From assembly GCA_002327445.1 (NCBI GenBank), contig DCWA01000034.1, positions 1-64,000 of the forward strand: 64,000 bases of DNA, in the 5' to 3' direction. The translations under genes and the position numbers were made by a program. This DNA comes from Desulfobacteraceae bacterium UBA2174 (GTDB lineage Bacteria; Desulfobacterota; Desulfobacteria; Desulfobacterales; UBA2174). The notes under the pieces are model-generated. The model ran no database searches and was not told the origin of the DNA. It saw only the letters and a list, made by a program, of their open reading frames with translations. Positions 18,760 to 27,346 of the stretch are shown one piece after another (positions within the stretch are counted from its first letter, which is position 1; each line of letters opens with the position of its first letter).

Positions 18760-19665
18760 ATGAGCGCACCGCTGCGCGGTATTTTCGCCCCCGTCGGCAC
18801 CGTTTTCGACCCTTCCGGGGAACTGGACCTCCGCGTTTTTGCCGAAAACGTGGTCGCCTACGGTGCCACTGGCCTCGCCGGCCTCGTGGTACTGGGAAGC
18901 AATGGTGAATTCGCCCTGCTTTCCGGAGACGAAAAACTCAAGCTGGTGGAGGTCGCGCGCCGCCACTTGCCTTCCGGAAAGCCCATCCTCGCCGGTACGG
19001 GGTGCGAGTCGCTCAAGGAGACCATCGCCCTGACGGTCCGCTGCGCCGATGCCGGCGCTGCCGCGGCCCTGGTGGTGACCCCCCATTATTATAAAAAGGA
19101 CATGACGGACGCGGCCCTGGAAGGGTATTACAGCCGCCTGGCGGATGCGTCGCCGATTCCCGTGATGCTCTACAACATGCCGGGCAACACCGGCGTGAAC
19201 CTGTCGGCCTCGCTGACGGTGAAGCTGGCGGCGCATCCGAACATCGTGGGAATCAAGGACAGCGGGGGCAACATCGTGCAGATCGCCGAGGTGCTGGCCG
19301 GAGCCCCGGAGGGATTTTCGGTCTTTGCCGGATCGGGCAGCTTCCTGCTGGCCACCCTGGTGCTGGGCGGCGTGGGCGGCACCCTGGCGGTGGCCAACGT
19401 GGTGCCCGACCACTGCGCCCGGATTCAGGAATGCTTCGAGCAGGGGGATCTGGATGCCGCCCGCCGGTTGCAGTTGGCCCTGCTTCCCCTCAACGCGGCG
19501 GTGACCAGTCGCTTCGGCATCGGCGGCATGAAGGCCGCCATGGACCTGGTGGGCTACCAGGGGGGAGTGCCGCGGCCGCCGATCCTGCCGGCCAGCGAGG
19601 CGGTCCGGACCGAGATCGCCCGGATCCTGGAACGCCTGGGCGTGAAGACAGTCCAGAGGGCCTGA
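18760..19665 (+). CDS. DapA-superfamily aldolase, HOGA-like
   Basis: This 301-residue class I (Schiff-base) aldolase belongs to the dihydrodipicolinate synthase/N-acetylneuraminate lyase superfamily. GSNGEFALLSGDEK, VVTPHYYKKDMTDAAL, PIPVMLYNMPGNTGVNL and the Schiff-base lysine in NIVGIKDSGG are visible. The C-terminal AAVTSRFGIGGMKAAMDLVGYQGG closely matches what I recall of human 4-hydroxy-2-oxoglutarate aldolase (HOGA1), rather than DapA. A 4-hydroxy-2-oxoglutarate or related 2-oxoacid aldolase is therefore more likely than lysine biosynthesis, but this is inference from sequence resemblance. GGAAAGGAG precedes the ATG at 18760. It is the last gene of the run before a repeat region. Confidence 0.85.
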   Translation: MSAPLRGIFAPVGTVFDPSGELDLRVFAENVVAYGATGLAGLVVLGSNGEFALLSGDEKLKLVEVARRHLPSGKPILAGTGCESLKETIALTVRCADAGAAAALVVTPHYYKKDMTDAALEGYYSRLADASPIPVMLYNMPGNTGVNLSASLTVKLAAHPNIVGIKDSGGNIVQIAEVLAGAPEGFSVFAGSGSFLLATLVLGGVGGTLAVANVVPDHCARIQECFEQGDLDAARRLQLALLPLNAAVTSRFGIGGMKAAMDLVGYQGGVPRPPILPASEAVRTEIARILERLGVKTVQRA

Positions 19666-19673
19666 TTTGGCCG

Positions 19674-19812
19674 TGTCATTTCGAGCGCAGCGAGGAATCC
19701 GCAGTTGGGAAAAAAGGCGGAATGTGGCGGGAGGATCAAAGAGATTCCTCGTCGCTGCGCTTCTCGGAATGACGGGATAGGGGAACGCCACGGTTCTCGG
19801 AATGACGGGCGA
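19674..19812. repeat. Inverted dispersed repeat (TCATTTCGAGCGCAGCGAGG-type)
   Basis: The left arm (TCATTTCGAGCGCAGCGAGG... from 19676) and right arm (GATTCCTCGTCGCTGCGC...CGGAATGACG, about 19741-19777) form a large imperfect palindrome, with a further GGAATGACGGG copy near 19799. The same elements recur at 41.4-41.6 kb. I see no gene from 19666 to 19901. Confidence 0.75.
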
Positions 19813-19901
19813 GGACACGCCGCCCCTCTCGGCAGGACACGGGGAAACCCTGAATTCCTTGGATGGACGGAAGGCCGGGACGTTTTCCCCCGGCAAACCT
19901 G

Positions 19902-20246
19902 TCAACCGTTGACAGCCGCCTCCAGCACCGTTTCCATGTCGGCCAGATCCCCGGCAAACCGGTCGCGGTGGGAGAAGTGCAGAAAGTGAAAATCCCGCAC
20001 GAACTCCCGGGCGCTTTGGATCGAGCCACTGCCCACTGCCGCCAGGGCGACGTCGGCCGCGCCGAGCCTCGGCTTGACGGTCATCAAGGCCGCCGCCTGC
20101 TGCCGGGCGAACAGTCAGCCGAAATGGCGCAGAAAGGCGAGCACCACCCGGCGTTCGGCCCATAACGATGCCAGGGGGATATCGTTTCCTTCCAGGTTTT
20201 TTACCGCCATCCCGCCGATTTCCACTGCGATTCGGTCAAGTCCCAT
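19902..20246 (-). CDS. Candidate selenoprotein, peroxiredoxin-like
   Basis: Read as one frame through a UGA at 20115-20117, this encodes 114 residues starting MGLDRIAVEI. The centre is VVLAFLRHFG-U-LFARQQAAAL, which matches the AhpC/TSA-type FxRxxGCxxCR redox centre with Sec44 in place of the first cysteine and Ala in place of the second. What follows (LGAADVALAAVGSGSIQSAREFVRDFHFLHF) fits the next strand-helix-strand of that fold. GGAAGGAAG precedes the ATG. The protein stops earlier than the family's usual 150-180 residues. A hairpin downstream of the UGA could be a SECIS. The alternative is a pseudogene with one nonsense change, but the coding character is the same on both sides of the UGA and the stop falls exactly at the redox cysteine. 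Confidence 0.68.
20071..20091 (-). promoter_or_regulatory. Candidate SECIS of the Prx-like gene
   Basis: On the minus strand, nucleotides 24-44 after the UGA form GG-(bulged C)-CTTGA/TCAAG-CC around a six-base TGACCG loop. A loop 32 nt from the UGA with G in its first two positions fits the published general description of bacterial SECIS elements. It is less canonical than the fdhA and rnfB hairpins. Confidence 0.45.
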
Positions 20247-20535
20247 GGAAACTTCCTTCCGCTTTACACCCTGAAGGTTCTCTTTACATTTTGGAGGTCT
20301 TTTCCATTTTTTCAAAAAAGACGCCAATAATATATTGCACTGCCAACTTGTCTTTTCAATATTTATAACACTATGATTAAAATCAAAAAATATATATTTT
20401 TGACTGTCTGGATGCAACAAATCAATTGCGATCAAACGGATAATGTTAAAATAACGGCCACGGGGCAGAACGATTGATGTGGCGTGTACGCTGATATTGG
20501 CGGTTTTGCGCCGGGCGGCGTTGCGGGATTCATGG

Positions 20536-20551
20536 CGGCATGCCTTTTGCT
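20536..20551 (+). promoter_or_regulatory. Candidate sigma-54 promoter of the molybdopterin oxidoreductase-rnf operon
   Basis: CGGCATG-CCTT-TTGCT matches the -24/-12 consensus TGGCACG-N4-TTGCW, with the GG-N10-GC core intact. It is about 70 bp before the first ATG, which would give a 5' leader of about 60 nt. It implies control by an enhancer-binding protein not encoded in the window. The 185 bp further upstream are AT-rich and also serve the divergent Prx-like gene. Confidence 0.5.
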
Positions 20552-20620
20552 ATAGCCTCGCTCCTTAATCGATTTGATTCGAAACCCGTACTGTCTATTC
20601 AGAACTGAAGGAGAGCGGCA

Positions 20621-22708
20621 ATGAAAAAGGTAGTCCATACCCTTTGTTTCATGTGTTCGGTGCGCTGCCCGATCGATGTGACGGTGGAAAACGATCAGGT
20701 GGTCAGCATCCGGGGCAACGCCTACGTGCCGGCGATGAACGGCGGGGTCTGCCCCAAGGCGGCGGCAGCCATCGCCGCCGTGAACGACACCCAGCGGGTG
20801 CAGTCCCCCCTGATCCGGGTCGGCGAACGCGGCTCGGGTCAGTGGCGGCGGGTGAGCTGGACCGAAGCCCTGGACTACACGGCCAATCGCTGCAAGGACA
20901 TCTTCTCCAAGTACGGCGCCAAGAGTTCGGTCTACTGCGAGCGGGCCAACCTGATCTCCGACATCTCCAAGTCCTTTCAAAAGGCCATCGGTTCCCCCAA
21001 CCACTTCACCCACGACACGGTCTGCAAAGGCTCGATCAACACGGCCTGCCGTTCGATCATCGGCTACACCGACGGCCAGATCAACACCGACTGGTCCAAC
21101 GTGAAGCATGCGGTCCTTTACGGTCGCAACGTGTTCGAGTCGGTGGAAGTCAAGGCGATGAACGGCTTCATCTCCGCCTTGGAAAAGGGATGCAAGCTGA
21201 CCTACATCGATCCCCGGGTGACCATCACGGCCGCCAAGGCCACCGATTACAAGATGATCCGCCCCGGCGGCGATCTGGCCTTCAATTACGCCCTGATACA
21301 CACCATCATCAGGGAGAAACTCTACGACGCCCCCTACGTGGAGCGCTGGTTCAAGGGCTTTGATGAGCTGTGCAGTTTCGTGGATCCCTACACGCCCGAG
21401 TGGGCCGAGGCGGAATGCGGCCTTCCGGCCGCCGAGATCGTCCAGTTGGCCCGGGAGCTGAGCAAATCCAAGCCGTCGGTGGTCTTCCACTACGGTTACC
21501 GCGGCTCCCACCACCCGACGGAAACCTACTTCCGCCGATCGATCATGATCCTGAACGGCCTGATGGGCAGCATCGAGAGCAAGGGCGGCCTGTTTATCAA
21601 AAAAGGCCTCAAGGACGCCGGCTACCCCGCGGGCCTGAAGGCCTTCTCCTCCCAGAAGTTTCCCGAGATGCCGGACAAGCGGCGCTTCGACGGCTGTGGC
21701 CAGGAAAAGTTTCCCATCGCCGACCCGGCCCACGGGGTGGGTTTCATGTTTCCCCACGCGGTGCTCAACGAGGATCCGTATCCGATTAAGGTGGTGTTCG
21801 CCTTCCGCTACGATCCGCTGCTGTCCAACCCGGACTATCACACCAATCTCAAGGCGTTGCAGAAGCTCGATCTCATCGTGGCCAGCGATGTCAACTTCGG
21901 CGGCACCACCGCCATGGCGGATGTGATTCTTCCCGAATCGCACTTCCTGGAACGCTCCGACCCCTTGCAGATGGGCTCCGGCCTCAAGCCGGCCATCAAC
22001 CGGCGCATCGCCTGTATCAAGCCCCGCTTCGACACCAAGCCGATGTGGTGGATCGTCAAAGAGCTGGCCGTTCGGCTGGGGGTGGGCCAGTACTTTTCCT
22101 ACGAAACCGCCGAGGACATCTGGAATTACCAGCTTGCCGATCTGGATATCAAGATCGAGGATTTCGACCGCACCGGATTCGTTTCCCTTTCCGACAAGGC
22201 CATCTGGTGGGACCGCAACGACGGGATCAAGTTCAAGACCCCCTCGGGCAAGATCGAGGTCATCTCCGAACTGATGGAAAGCCATCAGATTCCATCGCTT
22301 CCGTCCTATGAGAATCTTGATGCGCAGGAAGACGCCTTCCGTTTGATGTGCGGCCGCTGCGTGGCCCACACCAACGTGATGACCCAGAACAACCTCTACC
22401 TGAACAACCTGGTTCCCGAGAACCGGATCTGGATCAACGAGAAGCGCGCCAAAAAGCTCGGCATCGCCGACAACGACCTGGTGGAGGTGAGTTCTCCGAC
22501 CGGTACGGGAAAGATCCGGGTTTTCGTCACCGACATGATCCATCCCGAGGCGGCCTTCCTGCTCCACGGGTTCGGCCACCAGGAAGTCGAAAGCAAGCGC
22601 AGCTACCAGAAGGGCCTGCCCGACAACCTGTTCCAGGAGCGTCACTACGACAAGATCGGCGGCAGTCCGGCCCTGGATCACAGTTGGGTCACCGTGCGCA
22701 AGATTTGA
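20621..22708 (+). CDS. Cytoplasmic molybdopterin oxidoreductase, Psr/Phs-like
   Basis: This 695-residue catalytic subunit belongs to the DMSO-reductase superfamily. The N-terminus TLCFMCSVRCPIDV...GGVCPKAAA supplies the four cysteines of a [4Fe-4S] cluster. GSPNHFTHDTVCKGSINTACR contains the likely Mo/W-ligating cysteine in the place seen in polysulfide and thiosulfate reductases. MADVILPESHFLER and the C-terminal CGRCVAHTNVMTQNN are typical MGD-binding segments. There is no Tat or Sec signal, and no NrfD/PsrC membrane subunit nearby, so unlike PsrA it should act in the cytoplasm. It is followed by its ferredoxin subunit and then the rnf genes. The substrate cannot be told from sequence. Confidence 0.88.
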   Translation: MKKVVHTLCFMCSVRCPIDVTVENDQVVSIRGNAYVPAMNGGVCPKAAAAIAAVNDTQRVQSPLIRVGERGSGQWRRVSWTEALDYTANRCKDIFSKYGAKSSVYCERANLISDISKSFQKAIGSPNHFTHDTVCKGSINTACRSIIGYTDGQINTDWSNVKHAVLYGRNVFESVEVKAMNGFISALEKGCKLTYIDPRVTITAAKATDYKMIRPGGDLAFNYALIHTIIREKLYDAPYVERWFKGFDELCSFVDPYTPEWAEAECGLPAAEIVQLARELSKSKPSVVFHYGYRGSHHPTETYFRRSIMILNGLMGSIESKGGLFIKKGLKDAGYPAGLKAFSSQKFPEMPDKRRFDGCGQEKFPIADPAHGVGFMFPHAVLNEDPYPIKVVFAFRYDPLLSNPDYHTNLKALQKLDLIVASDVNFGGTTAMADVILPESHFLERSDPLQMGSGLKPAINRRIACIKPRFDTKPMWWIVKELAVRLGVGQYFSYETAEDIWNYQLADLDIKIEDFDRTGFVSLSDKAIWWDRNDGIKFKTPSGKIEVISELMESHQIPSLPSYENLDAQEDAFRLMCGRCVAHTNVMTQNNLYLNNLVPENRIWINEKRAKKLGIADNDLVEVSSPTGTGKIRVFVTDMIHPEAAFLLHGFGHQEVESKRSYQKGLPDNLFQERHYDKIGGSPALDHSWVTVRKI

Positions 22709-22742
22709 AAAACCACATCCGTTTTTGGGAGGGAATCAAGAT

Positions 22743-23258
22743 ATGGGCGATTACATCATCACCACGAACCCGCAGCGCTGCATTGCCTGCCATGCCTGCG
22801 AGATCGCATGCAAATCGGAGAAGAAGATCCCGCTGGAAGCCACCTTGGGAAAGATCGTCGTGCTGGGCCCCAAGATGGTCAACGGGAAACCCAAGATGAC
22901 CTCGCTGTTCGTGCCGTGCTTCCACTGTGAAAAGGCTTGGTGCATGGACGCCTGCCCCGTCGAGGCGATCCGGCGCCGGGAAAAGGACGGCCTGGTCTAC
23001 ATCGTCGAGAGTCTCTGCGTGGGCTGCAAGGCCTGCATCATGGCCTGCCCCTGGCACGTGCCCCAGTGGAACGCCGATGCGGGCAAGGCGGTCAAGTGCG
23101 ACCTGTGCATGGACCGCATCGACGCCGGCGAGGAGCCGGTGTGCGTTTCCGTCTGCCCGACCAACGCGCTCCAATTCGGCCGTCCCGAGGCGATTTCCAG
23201 CAAGACTCGGGAGGCCTACGGGCTCGGACTGCTTGAAAAGAACCTTACGGCGGCATAG
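22743..23258 (+). CDS. Four-cluster ferredoxin subunit of the molybdopterin enzyme
   Basis: This 171-residue electron-transfer subunit is of the PsrB/DmsB/HycB kind. CIACHACEIACKSE, CFHCEKAWCMDACP, CVGCKACIMACPWHVP and CDLCMDRIDAGEEPVCVSVCP give the cysteines for four [4Fe-4S] clusters. There is no signal peptide. GGGAGGG precedes the ATG at 22743, which is preferred over an in-frame ATG 18 bp upstream. The gene lies between the catalytic subunit (34 bp) and rnfC (9 bp). It probably passes electrons from the molybdopterin enzyme to free ferredoxin or directly to RnfC/RnfB. Confidence 0.9.
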   Translation: MGDYIITTNPQRCIACHACEIACKSEKKIPLEATLGKIVVLGPKMVNGKPKMTSLFVPCFHCEKAWCMDACPVEAIRRREKDGLVYIVESLCVGCKACIMACPWHVPQWNADAGKAVKCDLCMDRIDAGEEPVCVSVCPTNALQFGRPEAISSKTREAYGLGLLEKNLTAA

Positions 23259-23267
23259 AGGCGGTCG

Positions 23268-24722
23268 ATGTCAACCCAACTGGCCACTTTTCCCAAAGGC
23301 GGGGTCCATCCGCCGGAGAACAAGGATCTCACCAACGGCCTGGCCATCGAGACGATGCCCTATCCGACCATGGTGTCGCTGTTTTTAAAACAGCACGTCG
23401 GGGCGCCCTGCCAGGTTTCCGTGCCGCATCGGGTAAAGCCGAGCCCGGACGATGCGGCCCTTTTCGGTGGAGGATACGCCGGCGGCCTGTTCCGCCTGCT
23501 GGTGGAAAGGAAGGACCGGGTGCGGGAGGGCGACCGGATCGGCGAAATCGGCACCCGCCTCGGCGCGGTGCTGCACGCCAGTGTCAGCGGCACGGTGCTC
23601 GGGGTGGACAACGTGCTCCACTACCAACTGGGCAAGGCGCCGGCCATTGTGATCCGCACCGATCCGGAGGCGGTGGCTCCGACTTACACGCCGGTGGACT
23701 GGCGAAGCTTTTCCCGGGGGCAACTCCGGGAGCGCATTGCCGCCGCCGGCATCGTCGGGTTGGGTGGCGCCGGGTTTCCCACCGACGTCAAACTCAACGT
23801 CAAGCCGGGGGTCAAGCTCGACACCCTGATCCTGAACGGAGCCGAGTGCGAGCCCTACATCACCTGCGATCACCGGGTCATGGTGGAAAATGCTCCGGAG
23901 ATCGTCGAGGGCGCCAAGATCCTGCTGAAGGTGCTGGGGATTTCCTACTGCGCCATCGGGGTGGAAAGCAACAAGCCCGACGCCATCGCGGCATTGAACG
24001 ACGCCATCGCCGCCACGAACCATGACGACGGGTTCAAGATCGAGGTCCGCCCCCTGATGGTGAAATACCCCCAGGGTTCGGCCGACCAGATCATGCAGAG
24101 CATCACCGGCCGGGTCCGCCCTTCGGGGCAGCGCTCCTCGAGCATCGGGATCATCGTCCAGAACGTCTACACCACCAAGACGATCTACGATGCCGTGGCG
24201 CTGGGCAAGCCCTTGACCGAGCGGGTGATCACCGTTACCGGCAGGTCCATCGCGCGGCCGGCGAACATCCGGGTCCCGATCGGGACGCATATCTCTGAAA
24301 TCGTGGAATATCTGGGGGGCGTCAAGGACGATCTGTGCAAGGTGGTGGTGGGCGGGCCGATGATGGGCTACGCCGTATCCGACCTGGACATCCCCATCAC
24401 CAAGACCACCCCGGGGATCTTGTTCCTGTCCCACGACGAGGTGGATGCCCGGGCCCACGGCCCCTGCATCCGCTGCGGCTTTTGCCTCGATGCCTGCCCC
24501 ATGGGCCTTGAGCCCAATGTCATCGGCATTTACGTCGAGGCGGGAAGAGGGGCGGAGACCGAAAGCTTCGGTCTGCTGGACGACTGCTTCGAGTGCGGCA
24601 GTTGCGCCTACGCCTGCCCGGCCAAACGCCCCCTGGTGCAGTTCATCCGCCTCGCCCGGCTGGAAATCGACCAGGCCAAAAAACTCAAAGAAGCGCGGGA
24701 ACAGAAGAGAAAAGCAGGATAA
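23268..24722 (+). CDS. rnfC: Rnf complex subunit C
   Basis: This 484-residue peripheral subunit of the ferredoxin:NAD oxidoreductase is the NADH- and FMN-binding component. It has the RnfC N-terminal barrel (GGVHPPENKDLT), a NuoF-like Rossmann region (IVGLGGAGFPTDVKL, NGAECEPYITCDHRVM), an SLBB-type domain and two [4Fe-4S] motifs near the C-terminus (CIRCGFCLDACP, CFECGSCAYACP). It ends with a short Lys/Arg/Glu tail. Its TAA overlaps the rnfD ATG, so the two are translationally coupled. Confidence 0.96.
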   Translation: MSTQLATFPKGGVHPPENKDLTNGLAIETMPYPTMVSLFLKQHVGAPCQVSVPHRVKPSPDDAALFGGGYAGGLFRLLVERKDRVREGDRIGEIGTRLGAVLHASVSGTVLGVDNVLHYQLGKAPAIVIRTDPEAVAPTYTPVDWRSFSRGQLRERIAAAGIVGLGGAGFPTDVKLNVKPGVKLDTLILNGAECEPYITCDHRVMVENAPEIVEGAKILLKVLGISYCAIGVESNKPDAIAALNDAIAATNHDDGFKIEVRPLMVKYPQGSADQIMQSITGRVRPSGQRSSSIGIIVQNVYTTKTIYDAVALGKPLTERVITVTGRSIARPANIRVPIGTHISEIVEYLGGVKDDLCKVVVGGPMMGYAVSDLDIPITKTTPGILFLSHDEVDARAHGPCIRCGFCLDACPMGLEPNVIGIYVEAGRGAETESFGLLDDCFECGSCAYACPAKRPLVQFIRLARLEIDQAKKLKEAREQKRKAG

Positions 24723-25780
24723 TGGCAACGAAACTCTCCCCCATTCTACAACCGCCGTGCGAAGGCGTTGTCGGGCATCACCTGCTGGTATCGGTATCGC
24801 CGCATCTGAAAACCGGCACCACCGTGGAACGGATCATGTGGACCGTGGTCGCCTGCCTGGTGCCGCCCCTGATCCTGTCGGTGGTCGTCTTCGGGTTCCA
24901 GACCCTGATCATCACGGCCGTCAGCGTGGCCAGCTGCGTGGCCACCGAGGCGATTGCCCAGAAGCTGCTGGGCCGGCCGGTGACCGTCAAGGACGGCAGT
25001 GCCGTGATCACCGGCGTGCTCCTGGCCTACGTAATCCCGCCCGGGGTGCCGCTGTGGATGCCGATTCTCGGCGCGGTGATGGCGATCTTTGTCACCAAGA
25101 CGATCATGGGTGGCCTGGGGTTCAACATCTTCAACCCCGCCCTGATCGGCCGGGCTTTCCTGGTGGCCACCTACCCGGTGGCCATGACCACCGCCTGGCT
25201 GACGCCGATCCGTGACGGTTCCATCTTCACGTACATGGGCTCCGGAGTGGACGCCGTCAGTTCGGCCACGCCGCTCTACGTGTTGAAGCACTACGGCATG
25301 GCGGCCATGCTGGAGCAGTTCGGCTCCCGCACGTCGGTGTACACGGATTTTTTCCTCGGGCTCCGGCCCGGCTGCATCGGTGAAACCTCGGCCCTGCTGC
25401 TGCTGGCCGGGGGGTTGTACCTCATCTACAAGGGTTACATCCACTGGCACATTCCGGTGTCGGTGATCGGCTCCACGGCGGTGCTGACCTGGATCTTCGG
25501 CGGCGAGACCCTGTTTGCCGGCGACCCCTTGCTGGCGGTGCTCTCCGGCGGACTGATGCTGGGGGCCTTCTTCATGGCCACCGATTACGTCACCAGCCCG
25601 ACCCAGCGCAGCGGCCAGGTGGTCTTCGGCATCGGGGTCGGCGCCCTCACCGTGCTGATCCGCCTCAAGGGCGGCTACCCGGAGGGGGTCTGCTACGCGA
25701 TTCTGTTGATGAACCCGTTGACGCCGGCCCTGGATCAATGGTTCAAGCCGAAGCGCTTTTCCCGGGGGGCGAACCAATGA
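24722..25780 (+). CDS. rnfD: Rnf complex subunit D
   Basis: This 352-residue integral membrane subunit has about nine or ten membrane segments. It belongs to the NqrB/RnfD family, which carries covalently bound FMN and takes part in ion translocation. VSVSPHLKTGTTVERIMW is the typical N-terminus, and the FMN-site segment lies in VDAVSSATPL, where the S-A-T threonine is the expected attachment residue. GGYPEGVCYAILLMN is the conserved last helix. The start overlaps the rnfC stop and the end overlaps rnfG (ATGA). Confidence 0.95.
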   Translation: MATKLSPILQPPCEGVVGHHLLVSVSPHLKTGTTVERIMWTVVACLVPPLILSVVVFGFQTLIITAVSVASCVATEAIAQKLLGRPVTVKDGSAVITGVLLAYVIPPGVPLWMPILGAVMAIFVTKTIMGGLGFNIFNPALIGRAFLVATYPVAMTTAWLTPIRDGSIFTYMGSGVDAVSSATPLYVLKHYGMAAMLEQFGSRTSVYTDFFLGLRPGCIGETSALLLLAGGLYLIYKGYIHWHIPVSVIGSTAVLTWIFGGETLFAGDPLLAVLSGGLMLGAFFMATDYVTSPTQRSGQVVFGIGVGALTVLIRLKGGYPEGVCYAILLMNPLTPALDQWFKPKRFSRGANQ

Positions 25781-26691
25781 AAGAGATCATCAAAATCACC
25801 ATCGCCCTGACCATCTCGTGTCTGGTGGCGGGGCTGGTGATCGGAACGACCTTCATCTTCACCGCCAAGGCCAAGCAGCACAACGAGCACCTCAACGTGG
25901 AGCAGACCATGCTTGGCCTGCTCGGCTATGGCAAGAGCAAACCGGCCCCGGCGGAGCTGAAGCTGCACCCGATTCACCGCTACATCCTCTCGGACCCCGA
26001 CACGGCGCGCATGGGCTACGTCATTCCGGTCAACCGGGACGGCGGGCAGGGGTTCGACCTGGTGGAGCTCGACCTCAAGGGGCAATTTCTCAAGCGCCAG
26101 CCGTTGGACCTGAGCGCCGAGACCGTGCTTTCGGCCGAGGACCGCAAGAAGGCCCTGGCAGCGGTGCTGGGTCCTTCCGCCGAGATCGCCTTCGCCGACA
26201 CGGCGATCATCGCCTGCCGCAACGGGCAGCGCGAGGCCTATCTGCTCCCCGGGGAATTTCCCGGTTTCAAGACTTTCATCAAGGCCATGGTGGCGGTGGG
26301 CGCCGATTTCCGGATGCTTGGCCTGGAAGTGCTGGAACACGAGGAGGACCCCGGTCTGGGCGGAGAGATCACCCGGGATTATTTCAAGAACCAGTTCATC
26401 GGCAAATCCTTCGATACCCTCAAGCGGCTCAAGGTGGTCAAGGAGCCGCTGCCGCCGGAATACGAGCGGTATCTGGAGTGCCTCGGCCAAGCGGATGCCG
26501 GCTTGGCGGCCCGGGAAGCGGAGGAAATGGAGCGGCTCTACCGGGAAAAGGACATCTATGCCTTGACCGGCGCCACCATTTCCAGCGCCGCGGTGACCAA
26601 CGGGGTCAAGGGGATGGTGCGCAAGTTCGCCTACCGCATCCAGATCCTGGACCAGGCCATCACAACCGAGAAGATCCCGGTGTTGTTCTAA
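25777..26691 (+). CDS. rnfG: Rnf complex subunit G
   Basis: This 304-residue membrane-anchored periplasmic flavoprotein has one N-terminal membrane helix (IIKITIALTISCLVAGLVIG) and a C-terminal FMN-binding domain. The attachment motif is LTGATISSAAVTNGV, where the second threonine is the expected FMN site. At about 300 residues it is longer than the usual 190-220, with the extra length in the central part. It is coupled to rnfD by an ATGA overlap. Confidence 0.93.
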   Translation: MKEIIKITIALTISCLVAGLVIGTTFIFTAKAKQHNEHLNVEQTMLGLLGYGKSKPAPAELKLHPIHRYILSDPDTARMGYVIPVNRDGGQGFDLVELDLKGQFLKRQPLDLSAETVLSAEDRKKALAAVLGPSAEIAFADTAIIACRNGQREAYLLPGEFPGFKTFIKAMVAVGADFRMLGLEVLEHEEDPGLGGEITRDYFKNQFIGKSFDTLKRLKVVKEPLPPEYERYLECLGQADAGLAAREAEEMERLYREKDIYALTGATISSAAVTNGVKGMVRKFAYRIQILDQAITTEKIPVLF

Positions 26692-26721
26692 TTTTTTCTT
26701 TCTGGATAGGGGAGGCCCGCC

Positions 26722-27345
26722 GTGCCAGCGACCACCAAAACCAACTTCCAACTGGTCGTCAACGGCCTGCTCAACGAAAACCCCATCTTCCGCCTGGCCC
26801 TGAGCATGTGCCCGGCGGTGGGCATCAGCACCACGGTGGCCAACGGGCTGCTGCTGGGGGTGGCGGTGCTGTTCGTGCAGGTGTTTTCCAGTTGCACCAT
26901 TTCGCTGATCAAGGACCACATCCATCCGCGGATCCGCATCCCGACCTACACCCTGACCATCGCCACCTGGGTGACGGTGATCGACCTGGTCCTGGCGGCC
27001 TACCTGCCGGTGGCCTACAAGGCCATGGGCATCTTCGTGCGCCTCATCGTGGCCTTCGCCATCATCACCATGCGCCTGGAAGTGTTCGCCTGCCGCAACA
27101 CGGTGACCGCGTCGTTCTGGGACGGGGTCGGGATGGGGTTCGGGTTCATGTTCGGCATGGTGACGCTGGGCGCGGTGCGCGAGGTGCTGGGCATGGGCAC
27201 CTTCCTGGGCTACGATCTGATGGGATTCCGACCGTTGCTGTTCTTCGTGCTGCCGGCCGCCGGGTTCTTCCTCGTCGGTTTCATGATGGCCGTGTTCAAC
27301 TACGTGGAAACGGTGTACCGCCGCCGTGCGAAGCGAGGCGCTTGA
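26722..27345 (+). CDS. rnfE: Rnf complex subunit E
   Basis: This 207-residue membrane protein has six helices and belongs to the NqrD/RnfE family. It begins with GTG preceded by GGGGAGG. NGLLNENPIFRLALSMCPAVGISTTVANG includes the cysteine-bearing helix that, with the corresponding cysteine in RnfA, is thought to hold a membrane [2Fe-2S] cluster. VFSSCTISLIKDHIHPRIRIPTY is also diagnostic. It ends 1 bp before the rnfA ATG. Confidence 0.94.
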   Translation: MPATTKTNFQLVVNGLLNENPIFRLALSMCPAVGISTTVANGLLLGVAVLFVQVFSSCTISLIKDHIHPRIRIPTYTLTIATWVTVIDLVLAAYLPVAYKAMGIFVRLIVAFAIITMRLEVFACRNTVTASFWDGVGMGFGFMFGMVTLGAVREVLGMGTFLGYDLMGFRPLLFFVLPAAGFFLVGFMMAVFNYVETVYRRRAKRGA

Positions 27346-27346
27346 T

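Noticed and set aside
20432..22681. 749-residue minus-strand open frame opposite the molybdopterin enzyme
   Set aside because: This is an antisense shadow; all family motifs are on the plus strand.
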